Source: Ruthenibacterium lactatiformans
GTDB taxonomy: Bacteria > Bacillota > Clostridia > Oscillospirales > Ruminococcaceae
Reading direction: 5' to 3'
Assembly: GCF_000949455.1 (NCBI RefSeq)
Contig: NZ_JXXK01000003.1
Coordinates: 1 to 64,000, forward strand
Length of the DNA stretch: 64,000 nt
A program made the position numbers and the translations under genes. Numbering within the stretch: position 1 is the stretch's first letter; every line of letters starts with the position of its first letter. This document shows, one piece after another, positions 42,911-52,445 of the stretch. The notes below the pieces were generated by a model. The model made no database searches. It was given only the letters and a program-made list of their open reading frames with translations, and was not told where the DNA came from.

Positions 42911-43507
42911 ATGCTGCACCCCCAGCTCCTATCCGAGCTAGAAGAACTGTTGAGGCAAAAAGGGCTGCTGGAAAATGACCCGCAGTCCGAAATTGTTCCA
43001 AAGGCCCCCGTCTTTAAAGGTGCAGCCCCATCAATGCCTCTGGCCTGTCCAAACTGCGAAGAAGATGATAACACTTCATATTTTGACGACATCCTCGGTC
43101 TTCTTAACAATCGCGAAGCGGACGAGGGACGGAAACTGGAACAGTTTGTCGCCAACGCGCTGAAACCCAGTTTCCACACCCTTCTGTTCGGGTATATCGA
43201 CAATATGGAACTTGCCGATACGGATGTTTACCGCCGCGCCGGTATCGACCGCCGTCTGTTCTCCAAAATCCGTTCCAACCCGAATTATCATCCTTCCAAG
43301 CAAACAGCGCTGGCATTATCATTGGCGCTTCATTTATCCAAAGAGCAAACTGAAGAAATGCTTGCTTCCGCCGGGCACGCCCTTTCCCAGAGCATGGTTC
43401 GAGATATTATCATTTTGTTCTGTATTGAACATCAGATTTATGACCTGCACGATGTCAATGAAATACTTGCCCATTTTGAGCAGCCTGTTTTCGGTGCAGT
43501 TTTATAA
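42911..43507 (+). CDS. Protein with clostridial VWA/macro-associated C-terminal domain, function unknown
   Basis: A 198-residue protein from ATG 42911 (GGAGG 7 nt upstream). The N-terminal 90 residues hold a short helical stretch, a CPNC motif and an acidic loop; the C-terminal 105 residues (FHTLLFGYIDNMELADTDVYRRAGIDRRLFSKIRSN..., then PSKQTALALSLALHLSKEQTEEMLASAGHALS) resemble a helix-turn-helix-like domain that I know from the ends of clostridial macro-domain and VWA proteins. Divergent to the VWA gene, so they are probably functionally linked. Function unknown. Confidence 0.6.
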   Translation: MLHPQLLSELEELLRQKGLLENDPQSEIVPKAPVFKGAAPSMPLACPNCEEDDNTSYFDDILGLLNNREADEGRKLEQFVANALKPSFHTLLFGYIDNMELADTDVYRRAGIDRRLFSKIRSNPNYHPSKQTALALSLALHLSKEQTEEMLASAGHALSQSMVRDIIILFCIEHQIYDLHDVNEILAHFEQPVFGAVL

Positions 43508-43512
43508 AACAC

Positions 43513-43550
43513 AGAAAAAGGACCCGCTGACGCGGGTCCTTTTTCTTTTT
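43513..43550. terminator. Bidirectional terminator
   Basis: Perfect 14-bp stem GAAAAAGGACCCGC / GCGGGTCCTTTTTC with a 4-nt loop, between convergent genes; ends the pyrimidine operon. Confidence 0.92.
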
Positions 43551-46500
43551 CAAATGGTCGAAATATCCACCAGGTCCACATCCGCCAGCGTTTTGCCGCT
43601 GCGCAGGCATTTCACCAGCACCCGCGCCGTGTCGATGGCCGTCAGGCACGGGATGGAAAGCTCCACGGCCTTGCGGCGCATCTTTACGCTGTCATGGGAG
43701 GGGATGCGCCCCTTGGACGACGTGGAGATCACATAGTCCACCAGCCCGCTTTCAAACAGGTCCATGATATTGGGCCGCGCCTCGCTGAGCTTGCGCACCT
43801 CGTTGCAGGCCACCATGTTCTGGCCCAGATAGTACGCCGTGCCGGACGTGCCGTACAGCTTGTACCCCATGTCCTTGAGCTGCCAGGCGATGTCCACCAG
43901 CTCGCGCTTGTCCGCGTCCTTTACCGTCAGGATAACGCATTTGCCCGGCGTGGGCTGCCGCAGGCTGTAGCCCGCGCCTACAAGGCCCTTGAGCAGCGCG
44001 TCCTCAAAGGTTTTGTCGATGCCCAGCACCTCGCCGGTGGATTTCATTTCCGGCCCCAGCTGGGTGTCCACATCGTGCAGCTTTTCGAAGCTGAACACCG
44101 GTACCTTTACGGCGCAGTAATCGCCCGTGGGATACAGGCCCGTGCCATAGCCCATGTCCCGCAGCTTTTCGCCCAGCATACAGCGCACGGCCAGCTCCAC
44201 CATGGGCACGCCCGTCACCTTGCTGATGTACGGCACCGTGCGGCTGGAACGGGGGTTCACCTCAATGATGAACACCTCGTTGTTGTATACCACGAACTGG
44301 ATATTCATCAGGCCCACCACGTTCAGCGCGCGGGCCAGACGGCCCGTATAATCCACAATGGTGCCCTTGATCTTCTGCTTGAGGTTCTGCGGCGGATACA
44401 CCGAGATGGAGTCGCCCGAATGGATGCCCGCACGCTCGATGTGTTCCATCATACCCGGAATGAGGAAGTCCTCGCCGTCGCAGATGGCGTCCACCTCGCA
44501 CTCGGTGCCCATCAGGTATTTGTCCACCAGCACCGGGTTCGACATATCCACATGGCTGGTGATGATGGCCATGTATTCCCTCACATCGTTCTCATTGTAG
44601 GCGATGATCATATTCTGTCCGCCCAGCACGTAGGACGGACGCAGCAGCACCGGGTAGCCCAGCTGTGCGCCGGCGGCCAGTGCCTCCTCACAGGTGAACA
44701 CCGTGTGGCCCTGCGGGCGCGGAATGCCGCACTTTTCCAGCAGCGCGTCGAAACGCTCCCGGTCCTCCGCCTCGTCGATGGCGTCCGCACTGGTGCCCAG
44801 AATCTTCACACCCAGCTTTGTCAGGTGTTTTGTCAGCTTGATGGCCGTCTGGCCGCCGAACTGCACCACACAGGCCCATGGCTTTTCCGTGGCGATGATA
44901 TGCTCCACGCTTTCTTCCGTGAGCGGGTCGAAATACAAACGGTCGCCGGTATCGAAGTCCGTGGAGACGGTCTCGGGGTTGTTGTTGACGATGACAGCCT
45001 CGCAGCCGTGGCTTTTCAGCACCCATGTGCAGTGCACGCTGCAATAGTCGAACTCGATGCCCTGCCCGATGCGGATGGGGCCGCTGCCGAACACCAGCAC
45101 CTTTTTCCTGTCGGAGGGGTGTTCCGCGATAAACTGCGCCGCTTCGTCCTCCTCGTCAAAAGTGGAATAGAAATACGGCGTTTTCGCACTGAACTCGGCC
45201 GCGCAGGTGTCCACCATCTTATAGGACGCGCGCAGCTTTTCACAGGGCAGCGCATCCAGTCCCGTCAGACGCAGCACGGTCTTGTCCAGGAAGCCCTGCA
45301 TTTTTGCGGTGCGGTACAGTTCTTCCGTCAGTATGCCGCCTCGCAGCCCGGCCAGCGCAAGCTCTGTTTCGGCCAACCCTTGCAGCTTTGCCAAAAACCA
45401 CGGGTCAATTTTAGTGATATTGTAAATCGTCTCAAACGACACGCCGCGCTTGATGGCCTCGTACACAACAAAAGAGCGGTCGGAATCGCACACATGCAGT
45501 TTTTCCACCACTTCTTCGTCCGTCAGCGCAGACAGCGTTTCCAGCGTGGGCGTTTCCAGCCCCAGCTCGATGCTCTGCACCGCTTTCATGAAGGCGTGTT
45601 CGAAGCTGTTGGCAATGGCCATCACCTCGCCCGTGGCCATCATCTGCGTGCCCAGGGATTTCTTGGCGTATACGAATTTGTCGAACGGCCATTTCGGGAA
45701 CTTGACCACACAGTAATCCAGCGCGGGCTCGAAGCAGGCGCAGGTCTGCCCTGTGACGTCGTTGGTGATCTCGTCCAGCGAATAGCCGATAGCGATCTTC
45801 GCGGCCACCTTGGCGATGGGATAGCCCGTAGCCTTGCTGGCCAGCGCCGAGGAACGGGACACGCGGGGATTCACCTCGATGACGGCGTATTCGAAGCTGT
45901 CTGGCTTTAAGGCAAACTGACAGTTGCAGCCGCCCTCAATGCCAAGCTCGGTGATGATATTCAGCGCCGAGGTGCGCAGCATCTGGTATTCCTTGTCGGA
46001 GAGCGTCTGGCTGGGCGCCACGACGATGGAATCGCCGGTGTGAACGCCCACGGGGTCAAAGTTTTCCATATTGCAGACGGTAATGACGTTGCCCTTTCCG
46101 TCGCGCATGACCTCGTATTCAATCTCCTTCCAGCCGGAGATGCATTTTTCAATGAGCACCTGATGGATGGGCGAAAGGCGCAGACCGTTGGTGCCGATCT
46201 CGTGCAGCTCCTCCACGGTCTCACAGATGCCGCCGCCCGTGCCGCCCATGGTGAACGCCGGGCGCACGATGACCGGGTAACCGATCTCGCCCGCGAACGC
46301 AAGCGCGTCGGACAGGCTCTCCACCACCTTGGAAGGGATAACCGGCTCGCCCAGCTTCTCCATGGTGTCCTTGAAGAGCTGGCGGTCCTCGGCGCGGTCG
46401 ATGGTGTCGGGCTTCGCGCCCAGCAGGCGCACGCCGGCCTGCTCCAGATAACCGCTGCGGGCCAGCTCCATGGCCAGGTTCAGGCCCGTCTGGCCGCCCA

Positions 46501-46768
46501 GGTTCGGCAGGATGGAATCCGGCTTTTCCTTTTCAATGATGCGCTTCAGCACCGTCAGGGTCATCGGCTCCACATACACGCGGTCCGCGATGTCCGGGTC
46601 CGTCATAATGGTGGCGGGGTTGGAGTTGACGAGCACCACCTCGATGCCCTCGCTTTTCAGCGCGCGGCACGCCTGCGTGCCGGAGTAGTCGAACTCGGCG
46701 GCCTGGCCGATGATGATGGGGCCGCTGCCGATGACGAGCACCTTTTTGATAGACGGGTCCTTTGGCAT
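43550..46768 (-). CDS. carB: Carbamoyl-phosphate synthase large subunit
   Basis: Makes carbamoyl phosphate from bicarbonate, ATP and ammonia delivered by CarA. The 1072-residue protein has two ATP-grasp halves (KKVLVIGSGPIIIGQAAEFDYSGTQA at the start; KKVLVFGSGPIRIGQGIEFDY near 560), each with metal/ATP motifs (EVNPRVSRSSALASKATGYP and EVNPRSSRTVPYISKVTGVP), and a C-terminal MGS-like allosteric domain (about 930-1072). The ATG is one base after the carA stop. Last gene of the pyr operon. Confidence 0.98.
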   Translation of the reverse strand: MPKDPSIKKVLVIGSGPIIIGQAAEFDYSGTQACRALKSEGIEVVLVNSNPATIMTDPDIADRVYVEPMTLTVLKRIIEKEKPDSILPNLGGQTGLNLAMELARSGYLEQAGVRLLGAKPDTIDRAEDRQLFKDTMEKLGEPVIPSKVVESLSDALAFAGEIGYPVIVRPAFTMGGTGGGICETVEELHEIGTNGLRLSPIHQVLIEKCISGWKEIEYEVMRDGKGNVITVCNMENFDPVGVHTGDSIVVAPSQTLSDKEYQMLRTSALNIITELGIEGGCNCQFALKPDSFEYAVIEVNPRVSRSSALASKATGYPIAKVAAKIAIGYSLDEITNDVTGQTCACFEPALDYCVVKFPKWPFDKFVYAKKSLGTQMMATGEVMAIANSFEHAFMKAVQSIELGLETPTLETLSALTDEEVVEKLHVCDSDRSFVVYEAIKRGVSFETIYNITKIDPWFLAKLQGLAETELALAGLRGGILTEELYRTAKMQGFLDKTVLRLTGLDALPCEKLRASYKMVDTCAAEFSAKTPYFYSTFDEEDEAAQFIAEHPSDRKKVLVFGSGPIRIGQGIEFDYCSVHCTWVLKSHGCEAVIVNNNPETVSTDFDTGDRLYFDPLTEESVEHIIATEKPWACVVQFGGQTAIKLTKHLTKLGVKILGTSADAIDEAEDRERFDALLEKCGIPRPQGHTVFTCEEALAAGAQLGYPVLLRPSYVLGGQNMIIAYNENDVREYMAIITSHVDMSNPVLVDKYLMGTECEVDAICDGEDFLIPGMMEHIERAGIHSGDSISVYPPQNLKQKIKGTIVDYTGRLARALNVVGLMNIQFVVYNNEVFIIEVNPRSSRTVPYISKVTGVPMVELAVRCMLGEKLRDMGYGTGLYPTGDYCAVKVPVFSFEKLHDVDTQLGPEMKSTGEVLGIDKTFEDALLKGLVGAGYSLRQPTPGKCVILTVKDADKRELVDIAWQLKDMGYKLYGTSGTAYYLGQNMVACNEVRKLSEARPNIMDLFESGLVDYVISTSSKGRIPSHDSVKMRRKAVELSIPCLTAIDTARVLVKCLRSGKTLADVDLVDISTI

Positions 46769-46769
46769 T

Positions 46770-47861
46770 TCAGCAGCCTCCTTTCATCATAGCGACAAAA
46801 TCGTCGAACAGGTATTCGGTGTCCCTGGGGCCGCCGCAGGCCTCCGGGTGGAACTGCACCGTAAAGCAGGGGATGTTTTTATAGCGGATGCCCTCGGTGG
46901 TACCGTCGTTGGCGTTTACATGGCTCACCTCGGCCACGGCGGGGTCCACGGTACCGGCCACAACGGCATAGCCGTGGTTCTGGCTGGTTATGAACGTGCG
47001 GTCCTTGGCAAAATCCGTCACCGGCTGGTTCACACCGCGGTGGCCGTATTTCAGCTTTTCCGTTTTTGCGCCCGTGGCAAGAGCCATGAGCTGGTGGCCC
47101 AGACAGATGCCGAAAACAGGCCGGCCCAGCGCCGCGATCTCCTTCAGGTTTTCAATGATCTTCACATTTTCGGCCGGGTCGCCCGGGCCGTTGGAGAGCA
47201 TCACGCCGTCCACCTCCAGCGCCGCAAGCTCGGCCGCGGTGGTGCGTCCGGGCACCAGCGTCACCTTGCAGCCGCGTTTCACAAGATTGCGCAGGATGTT
47301 GCGTTTATAGCCGAAATCGAACAGCGCAACATGGTACTTTCCGTTTTCGTTAAATGTTTCCATACATTTTGTAGTAACGCTGTCCACCGCGTCCTTCACC
47401 GTATAGGCTTTGATCTTTTCCATCAAAGCGGCGTCGGCGCGCACGGCGTCCGCGCTCTTATATTCGGTGGTGAGCGCGCCGTTCATCACGCCGCTCTCGC
47501 GGATGATGCGCGTCAGGCGGCGGGTGTCCACGCCCGCGATGCCGATGATCCCCTGCTCCTTCAAAAATTCGTCCAGCGTTTTTTGGCAGCGGAAATTGGA
47601 CGGCGTGCCGCACAACTCCCGCACGATGTAGCCAAAGGCCCAAATGCGCGCGGATTCGGCATCCTCGCCGTTCACGCCGTAGTTCCCCACCAGCGGATAG
47701 GTCTGTGTGATGATCTGGCCGTAATAGCTGGGGTCGGTGAGGGTTTCCTCGTAGCCGACCATGCCCGTGTTGAACACGACCTCGCCCACACTGGTACCGG
47801 CTGCGCCGAAGGCCCGGCCTTCGAACACCATGCCGTTCGCCAGCAGCAAATATGCTTTCAT
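46770..47861 (-). CDS. carA: Carbamoyl-phosphate synthase small subunit
   Basis: Glutaminase subunit. The 363-residue protein begins MKAYLLLANGMVFEGRAFGA, has FNTGMVGYEETLTDPSYYGQI, and a class I glutaminase with SNGPGDP, catalytic Cys in VFGICLGHQLMALA and the His-Glu pair in FHPEACGGPRD. ATG 47861 follows GGGGGAGC. Lies between pyrE and carB in the operon. Confidence 0.97.
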   Translation of the reverse strand: MKAYLLLANGMVFEGRAFGAAGTSVGEVVFNTGMVGYEETLTDPSYYGQIITQTYPLVGNYGVNGEDAESARIWAFGYIVRELCGTPSNFRCQKTLDEFLKEQGIIGIAGVDTRRLTRIIRESGVMNGALTTEYKSADAVRADAALMEKIKAYTVKDAVDSVTTKCMETFNENGKYHVALFDFGYKRNILRNLVKRGCKVTLVPGRTTAAELAALEVDGVMLSNGPGDPAENVKIIENLKEIAALGRPVFGICLGHQLMALATGAKTEKLKYGHRGVNQPVTDFAKDRTFITSQNHGYAVVAGTVDPAVAEVSHVNANDGTTEGIRYKNIPCFTVQFHPEACGGPRDTEYLFDDFVAMMKGGC

Positions 47862-47893
47862 ATGCGCTCCCCCTTTTTTCAAGCTCTGCGCGC

Positions 47894-48487
47894 TCACAGC
47901 GTCTGCCTGGCCTGTTCTTTCATCTTACGGCTGCCCAGATGCACCAGCGGCAGCTTGCCCTCTTTGCAGATGGGGCATTCCTCCGGCGCATAGTTGGGGA
48001 GGTCCAGCTTGGCGGCGCTGGCCAGGATGGGAATGGGCGAGGGCGCGTCCGCCTTGGTGCGGTCCACCACGCACACGATGCCCAGGCATTCGCCGCCGGC
48101 CTCTTCGATGACGCGCTTCGTCTCCAAAGAAGACACGCCCGTGGTCACCACATCCTCGGCGATGATGCACTTTTCGCCCGGCCGGATGGAAAAGCGCTTG
48201 AGCGTCATCACATTGTCCACACGCTCGGTGAAGATAGCGCGTTTGCCCGTCTGGCGGGCCAGCTCGTAGGCGTAAACGATGCCGCCCATGGCCGGACCGA
48301 CGATGACGTCCACGTCCAGTTCCCGCAGCTTTTCGGCCACGGGCTTCATGGCCGCGGCGCATTTTTCGGGGTACTGCTGCAGATACGCCATCTGGCAGTA
48401 GGCCGAGGAATGGCGGCCGGAGGACAGCAGGAAGTGGCCCTCCAGAAACGCGTCGCAGGACTTCAATATTTCAAGCACATCGTTCAT
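47894..48487 (-). CDS. pyrE: Orotate phosphoribosyltransferase
   Basis: Adds PRPP to orotate to give OMP. The 197-residue protein has the PRTase PRPP loop CIIAEDVVTTGVSS, GHFLLSSGRHSS, and VDVIVGPAMGGIVYAYELARQTG. A C-terminal CPICKEG segment suggests extra metal or is incidental. ATG 48487 is preceded by AAGGAG. It starts 45 bp after pyrD. Confidence 0.95.
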   Translation of the reverse strand: MNDVLEILKSCDAFLEGHFLLSSGRHSSAYCQMAYLQQYPEKCAAAMKPVAEKLRELDVDVIVGPAMGGIVYAYELARQTGKRAIFTERVDNVMTLKRFSIRPGEKCIIAEDVVTTGVSSLETKRVIEEAGGECLGIVCVVDRTKADAPSPIPILASAAKLDLPNYAPEECPICKEGKLPLVHLGSRKMKEQARQTL

Positions 48488-48531
48488 GTGGATTCTCCTT
48501 TTTATTCCAATCAGATCTGTGTATTTTCGGC

Positions 48532-49440
48532 TTAGACCTGCGCGCAGCCGCGGATTTCCGCAAGGGAGCGCACACCGTGGCTCTGCATCCAGGCGGCGAT
48601 GCCGTCGGTGATCTTTTCGCAGGCGCGCGGGTCGCTGAAATTGGCGGTGCCCACCTGCACGGCCGCCGCGCCGGCCATGATGAACTCCAGCGCGTCCCCG
48701 GCTGTGGCAATGCCGCCCAGCCCCACCACGGGCACCTGCACGGCCCTGCACACCTGATACACCATGCGCAGGGCGATGGGGCGGATGGCCGGGCCGGACA
48801 GCCCTGCAAACACATTGTTGAATACAGGGCGGCGTTTTTCCAGGTCAATGGCCATGGCCTGGAACGTGTTGACGAGGGAAAGCCCGTCCGCACCCGCCGC
48901 CTCGCAGGCAAGGGCCATTTCGGTGATGTTCTCCGCGTTGGGAGAGAGCTTCACGATAAGGGGCTTTTTCGTGCAGGCCCGCACGCGGGACACTACTTCC
49001 CGCGCGCTTTCCGCTTTCACGCCATAGGCGATTCCGCCCGCCTTCACGTTGGGGCAGCTGATGTTCAGTTCGATGAAGTCCACATTCGTTTCATCCAGCA
49101 GCCGCGCGCCCTCCTCGTAAGTCTCGATGGTGCTGCCGCCCAGATTCGCCAACACCGCGGGGCCAAGCTTTTTCATGCCGGGCAGCTCATACTCAATGAA
49201 ATGCCGCACGCCGGGATTCTGCAGACCGATGGAGTTGATGAGCCCGGCAGGTGTCTCCCACAGACGCTCGCCCTCGTTTCCGTACTTGCCCTCCAGCGTC
49301 AGCCCCTTGCCGGAGATACCGCCCAGCTTTTTCATGTCCACGATGCCCGCGTACTCGCCGCCGAAGCCGAAGGTACCGGACGCGGCGATAACCGGGCTGC
49401 ACAGCGTTTTGCCGCACAGGGTAACGTCAGTCAAGCTCAT
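48532..49440 (-). CDS. pyrD: Dihydroorotate dehydrogenase, class 1B catalytic subunit
   Basis: FMN enzyme oxidising dihydroorotate, partnered by PyrK. The 302-residue protein has SPVIAASGTFGFGGEYAG, NSIGLQNPGV, ELNISCPNVKAGG (the active-site Cys of class 1B is in this region: SCPN), KLSPN and GLGGIATAGDALEFIMAGA. ATG 49440 lies 14 bp inside the 3' end of pyrK, so translation is coupled. Confidence 0.95.
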   Translation of the reverse strand: MSLTDVTLCGKTLCSPVIAASGTFGFGGEYAGIVDMKKLGGISGKGLTLEGKYGNEGERLWETPAGLINSIGLQNPGVRHFIEYELPGMKKLGPAVLANLGGSTIETYEEGARLLDETNVDFIELNISCPNVKAGGIAYGVKAESAREVVSRVRACTKKPLIVKLSPNAENITEMALACEAAGADGLSLVNTFQAMAIDLEKRRPVFNNVFAGLSGPAIRPIALRMVYQVCRAVQVPVVGLGGIATAGDALEFIMAGAAAVQVGTANFSDPRACEKITDGIAAWMQSHGVRSLAEIRGCAQV

Positions 49441-50197
49441 ACAGCACGCTCCCTTCAAACACCGGCCCATCCTTGCAGACAGACACGCCGCCGTTTTTGC
49501 TCTTGCAGGTGCAGCCCAGACACGCGCCCACGCCGCAGGCCATCTTGGCCTCCCTGCTCACATATACGCGCACGCCCGCACGCAGACACATTTTGGCCAC
49601 CTTTTCCATCATGATCTCCGGCCCGCAGGTACACACGGCGGTGTACTTCGCAGGGTCCAGCAGGTCCGTCACAAAGCCGTGGTGGCCGTGGCGGCCGGAA
49701 TCCGTGGCGATGTGTACCGAACGGCACGCAGCGCTGAACGCGTCAACACGATACGGCTCGTCCCGAAAGCCCGCGTAAAGGTCCACGTCCACGCCCTGCG
49801 CGGCAAGCTCTGCCGCAAGCTGCAGCAGCGGCGCGGTGCCGATGCCGCCGCCCACCAGCGCGACGGCGCCGCCCAACGTGCCGTCCACGGGAAACCCACG
49901 GCCCGAGGGGCCCGTCAGCGCAACGGTGTCCCCGGGCCGCAGCGCGGCCAGCTTCTGCGTGCCCGTACCACGGACCTCATATAAAAAGGAAATCTCTTTT
50001 TTCTCTCTGTCAAAACGATGCACACTGATGGGGCGCGAAAGCAGCGGCGCTTCCTCCGCTTCCCAGGCGCGCAGCATGTAAAACTGGCCGCACGCGGGCG
50101 CGGGGGTGGTTTCGTCCCAGCGGGCCGTCAGCAGCATCACGTTTTCGCCCGCCGCGCCGTTTGCCAGGACGGCGGCGTTATAATTTGCTGCAGGCAT
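49427..50197 (-). CDS. pyrK: Dihydroorotate dehydrogenase electron transfer subunit
   Basis: FAD/2Fe-2S subunit passing electrons from PyrD to NAD. The 256-residue protein has the FAD motif RPISVHRFD, an NAD site VALVGGGIGTAPLLQLA, and the 2Fe-2S cysteines CGVGACLGCTCKSKNGG...C near the end. ATG 50197 is preferred (AAGGAGG 9 nt upstream); TTG 50203 is too close. It overlaps the pyrF end by 20 bp and the pyrD start by 14 bp. Confidence 0.95.
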   Translation of the reverse strand: MPAANYNAAVLANGAAGENVMLLTARWDETTPAPACGQFYMLRAWEAEEAPLLSRPISVHRFDREKKEISFLYEVRGTGTQKLAALRPGDTVALTGPSGRGFPVDGTLGGAVALVGGGIGTAPLLQLAAELAAQGVDVDLYAGFRDEPYRVDAFSAACRSVHIATDSGRHGHHGFVTDLLDPAKYTAVCTCGPEIMMEKVAKMCLRAGVRVYVSREAKMACGVGACLGCTCKSKNGGVSVCKDGPVFEGSVLYELD

Positions 50198-51044
50198 CCG
50201 CAATGGCCTCCTTCATATGCACGCATTCGTTGTACGCGGCTTCGGCATAAGCCGTTCCGGGCTGTTTTTTATAGGCCAGCAGCACGCTGCGGCTGGAGTT
50301 CACCACACCGCCGTTGCCCTGCGCCAGATACTGCGCGATGTCCTCGGCCGTGCCGCCCTGCGCGCCGTAGCCCGGGATGAGGAAAAAGCTGTCCCTGTAT
50401 TTGGCGCGGATCTCTTTCGCCTCTTCGATGTGTGTGCCGCCGATGACGAGCCCCAGCGAGGAATAGCCGTGCGCGCCCATGTAGTCCTTGCCCATTGCGC
50501 TGAGCTTGTCGCCCACTAGGTCATAAACGTGGCGGCCGTCGGCCAGCTTTTCGTATTCATAATCTTTCGCGCCGGGGTTGGAGGTGCGGCACAGCACGAA
50601 CACGCCCTTGCCCTTTTCCGTCATGTATTTCGTGTACGGCGTGATGGAATCCAGCCCCATATAGGGCGCCAGCGTAACGAAGTCCGCCTCGAACTCGCCG
50701 TCCAGATGGGACTTGGCATACATCTCGGCCGTTTTGGCAATGTCGCCGCGCTTGATGTCCGCGATGGCCACAAGGCCCTCCCGGCGCAGGTATTCCAGCG
50801 TGGATTTATAGGCCAGCATGCCGTCCAGGCCCAGCGCCTCGTAATAGGCGATCTGCACCTTGAAGCAGCCCGCCACGCTCCGCGTGGCTTCGATGATATC
50901 CCGGTTGAAGCGGAAGATGTTCTCGCCCTTGGAGAGAGTCTTGTCCACACACTCCGCGGGGATGTAGGAAAAATCGGTGTCCAGCCCCACGCAAACGGGG
51001 CTTTTTTCGGCCACGGCCTCATACAAACGGTCTACTTGCAGCAT
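50178..51044 (-). CDS. pyrF: Orotidine 5'-phosphate decarboxylase (group 2)
   Basis: Converts OMP to UMP. The 288-residue size and sequence VCVGLDTDFSYIP, KVQIAYYEALG, VAIADIKRGDIAKTAEMY (catalytic Asp-x-Lys-x-x-Asp) and LIPGYGAQGGTAEDI are those of the long group 2 form. ATG 51044 is preceded by AGGAGG. Second gene of the operon. Confidence 0.95.
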   Translation of the reverse strand: MLQVDRLYEAVAEKSPVCVGLDTDFSYIPAECVDKTLSKGENIFRFNRDIIEATRSVAGCFKVQIAYYEALGLDGMLAYKSTLEYLRREGLVAIADIKRGDIAKTAEMYAKSHLDGEFEADFVTLAPYMGLDSITPYTKYMTEKGKGVFVLCRTSNPGAKDYEYEKLADGRHVYDLVGDKLSAMGKDYMGAHGYSSLGLVIGGTHIEEAKEIRAKYRDSFFLIPGYGAQGGTAEDIAQYLAQGNGGVVNSSRSVLLAYKKQPGTAYAEAAYNECVHMKEAIADACSKL

Positions 51045-51064
51045 AACGTCCTCCTGTTGTGTGT

Positions 51065-52258
51065 TTATCCTATTGCTTCCATTGTCCCATAGGTGACGCG
51101 GCCCGCCTTCACGGTGCACGCCACGCGGCCGTACAGCGAAAGGCCGTCGTATGGGGTGTTTTTGCTCTTGCCCGCAAAATCCTCCCGGCGCACGGTGTAA
51201 GGCTCGCCCAGCTCCACCAGCACCACGTCGCCGTCGTATCCTTCGGCAATCAGCCCCTTGTTCAGGCCCAGTATCTCAGCCGGGCCGCGGCTCATCAAAC
51301 GGCTCAGGTCTGCCAGCGGCATCCCGTATTCCCGGCACAATTTGGTGTAGCAGACGCTGAACGCTGTCTCCAGCCCCACCATGCCCGGCGCGCCGCCGCG
51401 CTTATCCTCCTCGGTGTGCGGGGCATGGTCGGTCGCGATGGCTTCCACCTCGCCCCGCAGCATGGCCGCGATGAGCGCTTCTACATCCTCTTTTGCCCGA
51501 ATGGGCGGGTTCACGCGGAAATCGCTGTCCCAAAACCAGATGTGGTGGGGCGTCACCTCGCAGGTGACGCGCACACCCCGGGCCTTGGCGGCAAGGATAT
51601 CGGCCAGCGCCTCTTTGGTGGAAACGTGGCACATGTGCAGCCGTGCGCCCGTAGACTGGGCCAGATACAGGTTGCGAGCCGTCTCCAGGTTTTCCGCCAG
51701 ACGGTAATCCAGCGCGGAAAGGTCCATATCCTCGGCGTGGCTCATCACCGTCAGGCCTTTTTCGGCGGCGATCCGCATGGCCTCATACATTACCCTGCTC
51801 TCGCGCACGCCTTTACCGTCCTCGCTGATGAAGCGGATGTTCCGCGGCAGCGCCCGCAGATGGCCGGTGGTCTTGCCGTCGAAGTCTTTCGTGATGGACA
51901 CACACTGGTTCACGTCGCACAGGCCGATGCGCCTGGCGTCGTCCATGATGCTCTGGGCAATGGCCGCGGAAGAACACACAGGCCTTGTGTTCGCCATGCA
52001 GTTGACGAACGTGTAACCGCCCCGGGCAGCCGCCCGGCTGCCGGAGTCGATATCCTCCTTATACTCAAAGCCCGGCGTACGGAAGTGGCAGTGCAGGTCA
52101 ATGAAAGCAGGCAGCAGCGTGCGGCCGCCTGCGTCCAGCACCGTATCCCCGCCGATGGAAAGGCCCTCGCCCACGGCCGTGATGACGCCGTTTTCAATGC
52201 GCACATCGCCCGGACGCGCACCGTCCGCATCCGTGAGCACAGCATTGCAAATCAGCAT
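51065..52258 (-). CDS. pyrC: Dihydroorotase
   Basis: Zinc amidohydrolase closing carbamoyl-aspartate to dihydroorotate. The 397-residue class I enzyme has PAFIDLHCHFRTPGFEYKEDI (metal HxH), a SHAEDMDL and LHMCHVSTKEALA (metal His), and ATDHAPHTEEDK (metal Asp). ATG 52258 follows AAAGGAG. First gene of the pyrC-F-K-D-E-carA-carB operon; an aspartate carbamoyltransferase gene is not in the window. Confidence 0.95.
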   Translation of the reverse strand: MLICNAVLTDADGARPGDVRIENGVITAVGEGLSIGGDTVLDAGGRTLLPAFIDLHCHFRTPGFEYKEDIDSGSRAAARGGYTFVNCMANTRPVCSSAAIAQSIMDDARRIGLCDVNQCVSITKDFDGKTTGHLRALPRNIRFISEDGKGVRESRVMYEAMRIAAEKGLTVMSHAEDMDLSALDYRLAENLETARNLYLAQSTGARLHMCHVSTKEALADILAAKARGVRVTCEVTPHHIWFWDSDFRVNPPIRAKEDVEALIAAMLRGEVEAIATDHAPHTEEDKRGGAPGMVGLETAFSVCYTKLCREYGMPLADLSRLMSRGPAEILGLNKGLIAEGYDGDVVLVELGEPYTVRREDFAGKSKNTPYDGLSLYGRVACTVKAGRVTYGTMEAIG

Positions 52259-52301
52259 AAGCCATTCTCCTTTCTGTTCCTCAAATACAGCAAAACGGCA
52301 A

Positions 52302-52332
52302 AAAAAAACTTTTCCCAAAACGGGAAAAGTTT
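52302..52332 (-). terminator. Leader terminator of the pyr operon
   Basis: Minus strand: AAACTTTTCCC / GGGAAAAGTTT, 11-bp stem with 5-nt loop, followed by a run of nine T. It lies between the promoter and pyrC, 44 bp before the start codon. Confidence 0.88.
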
Positions 52333-52445
52333 AAAAAGCCGGGAATAGAACGGCGGGAAAAGAAAACAAAGCGCCCTGCACGATGCGAAAACCCACGTTC
52401 AGCCCCGGCATGCATGCGTTCCCCCGTTCCCAATTATTTCTACTT

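Noticed and set aside
52259..52445. PyrR-binding anti-antiterminator in the pyr leader
   Set aside because: No match to the known conserved hairpin loop was visible by eye on the transcript strand.
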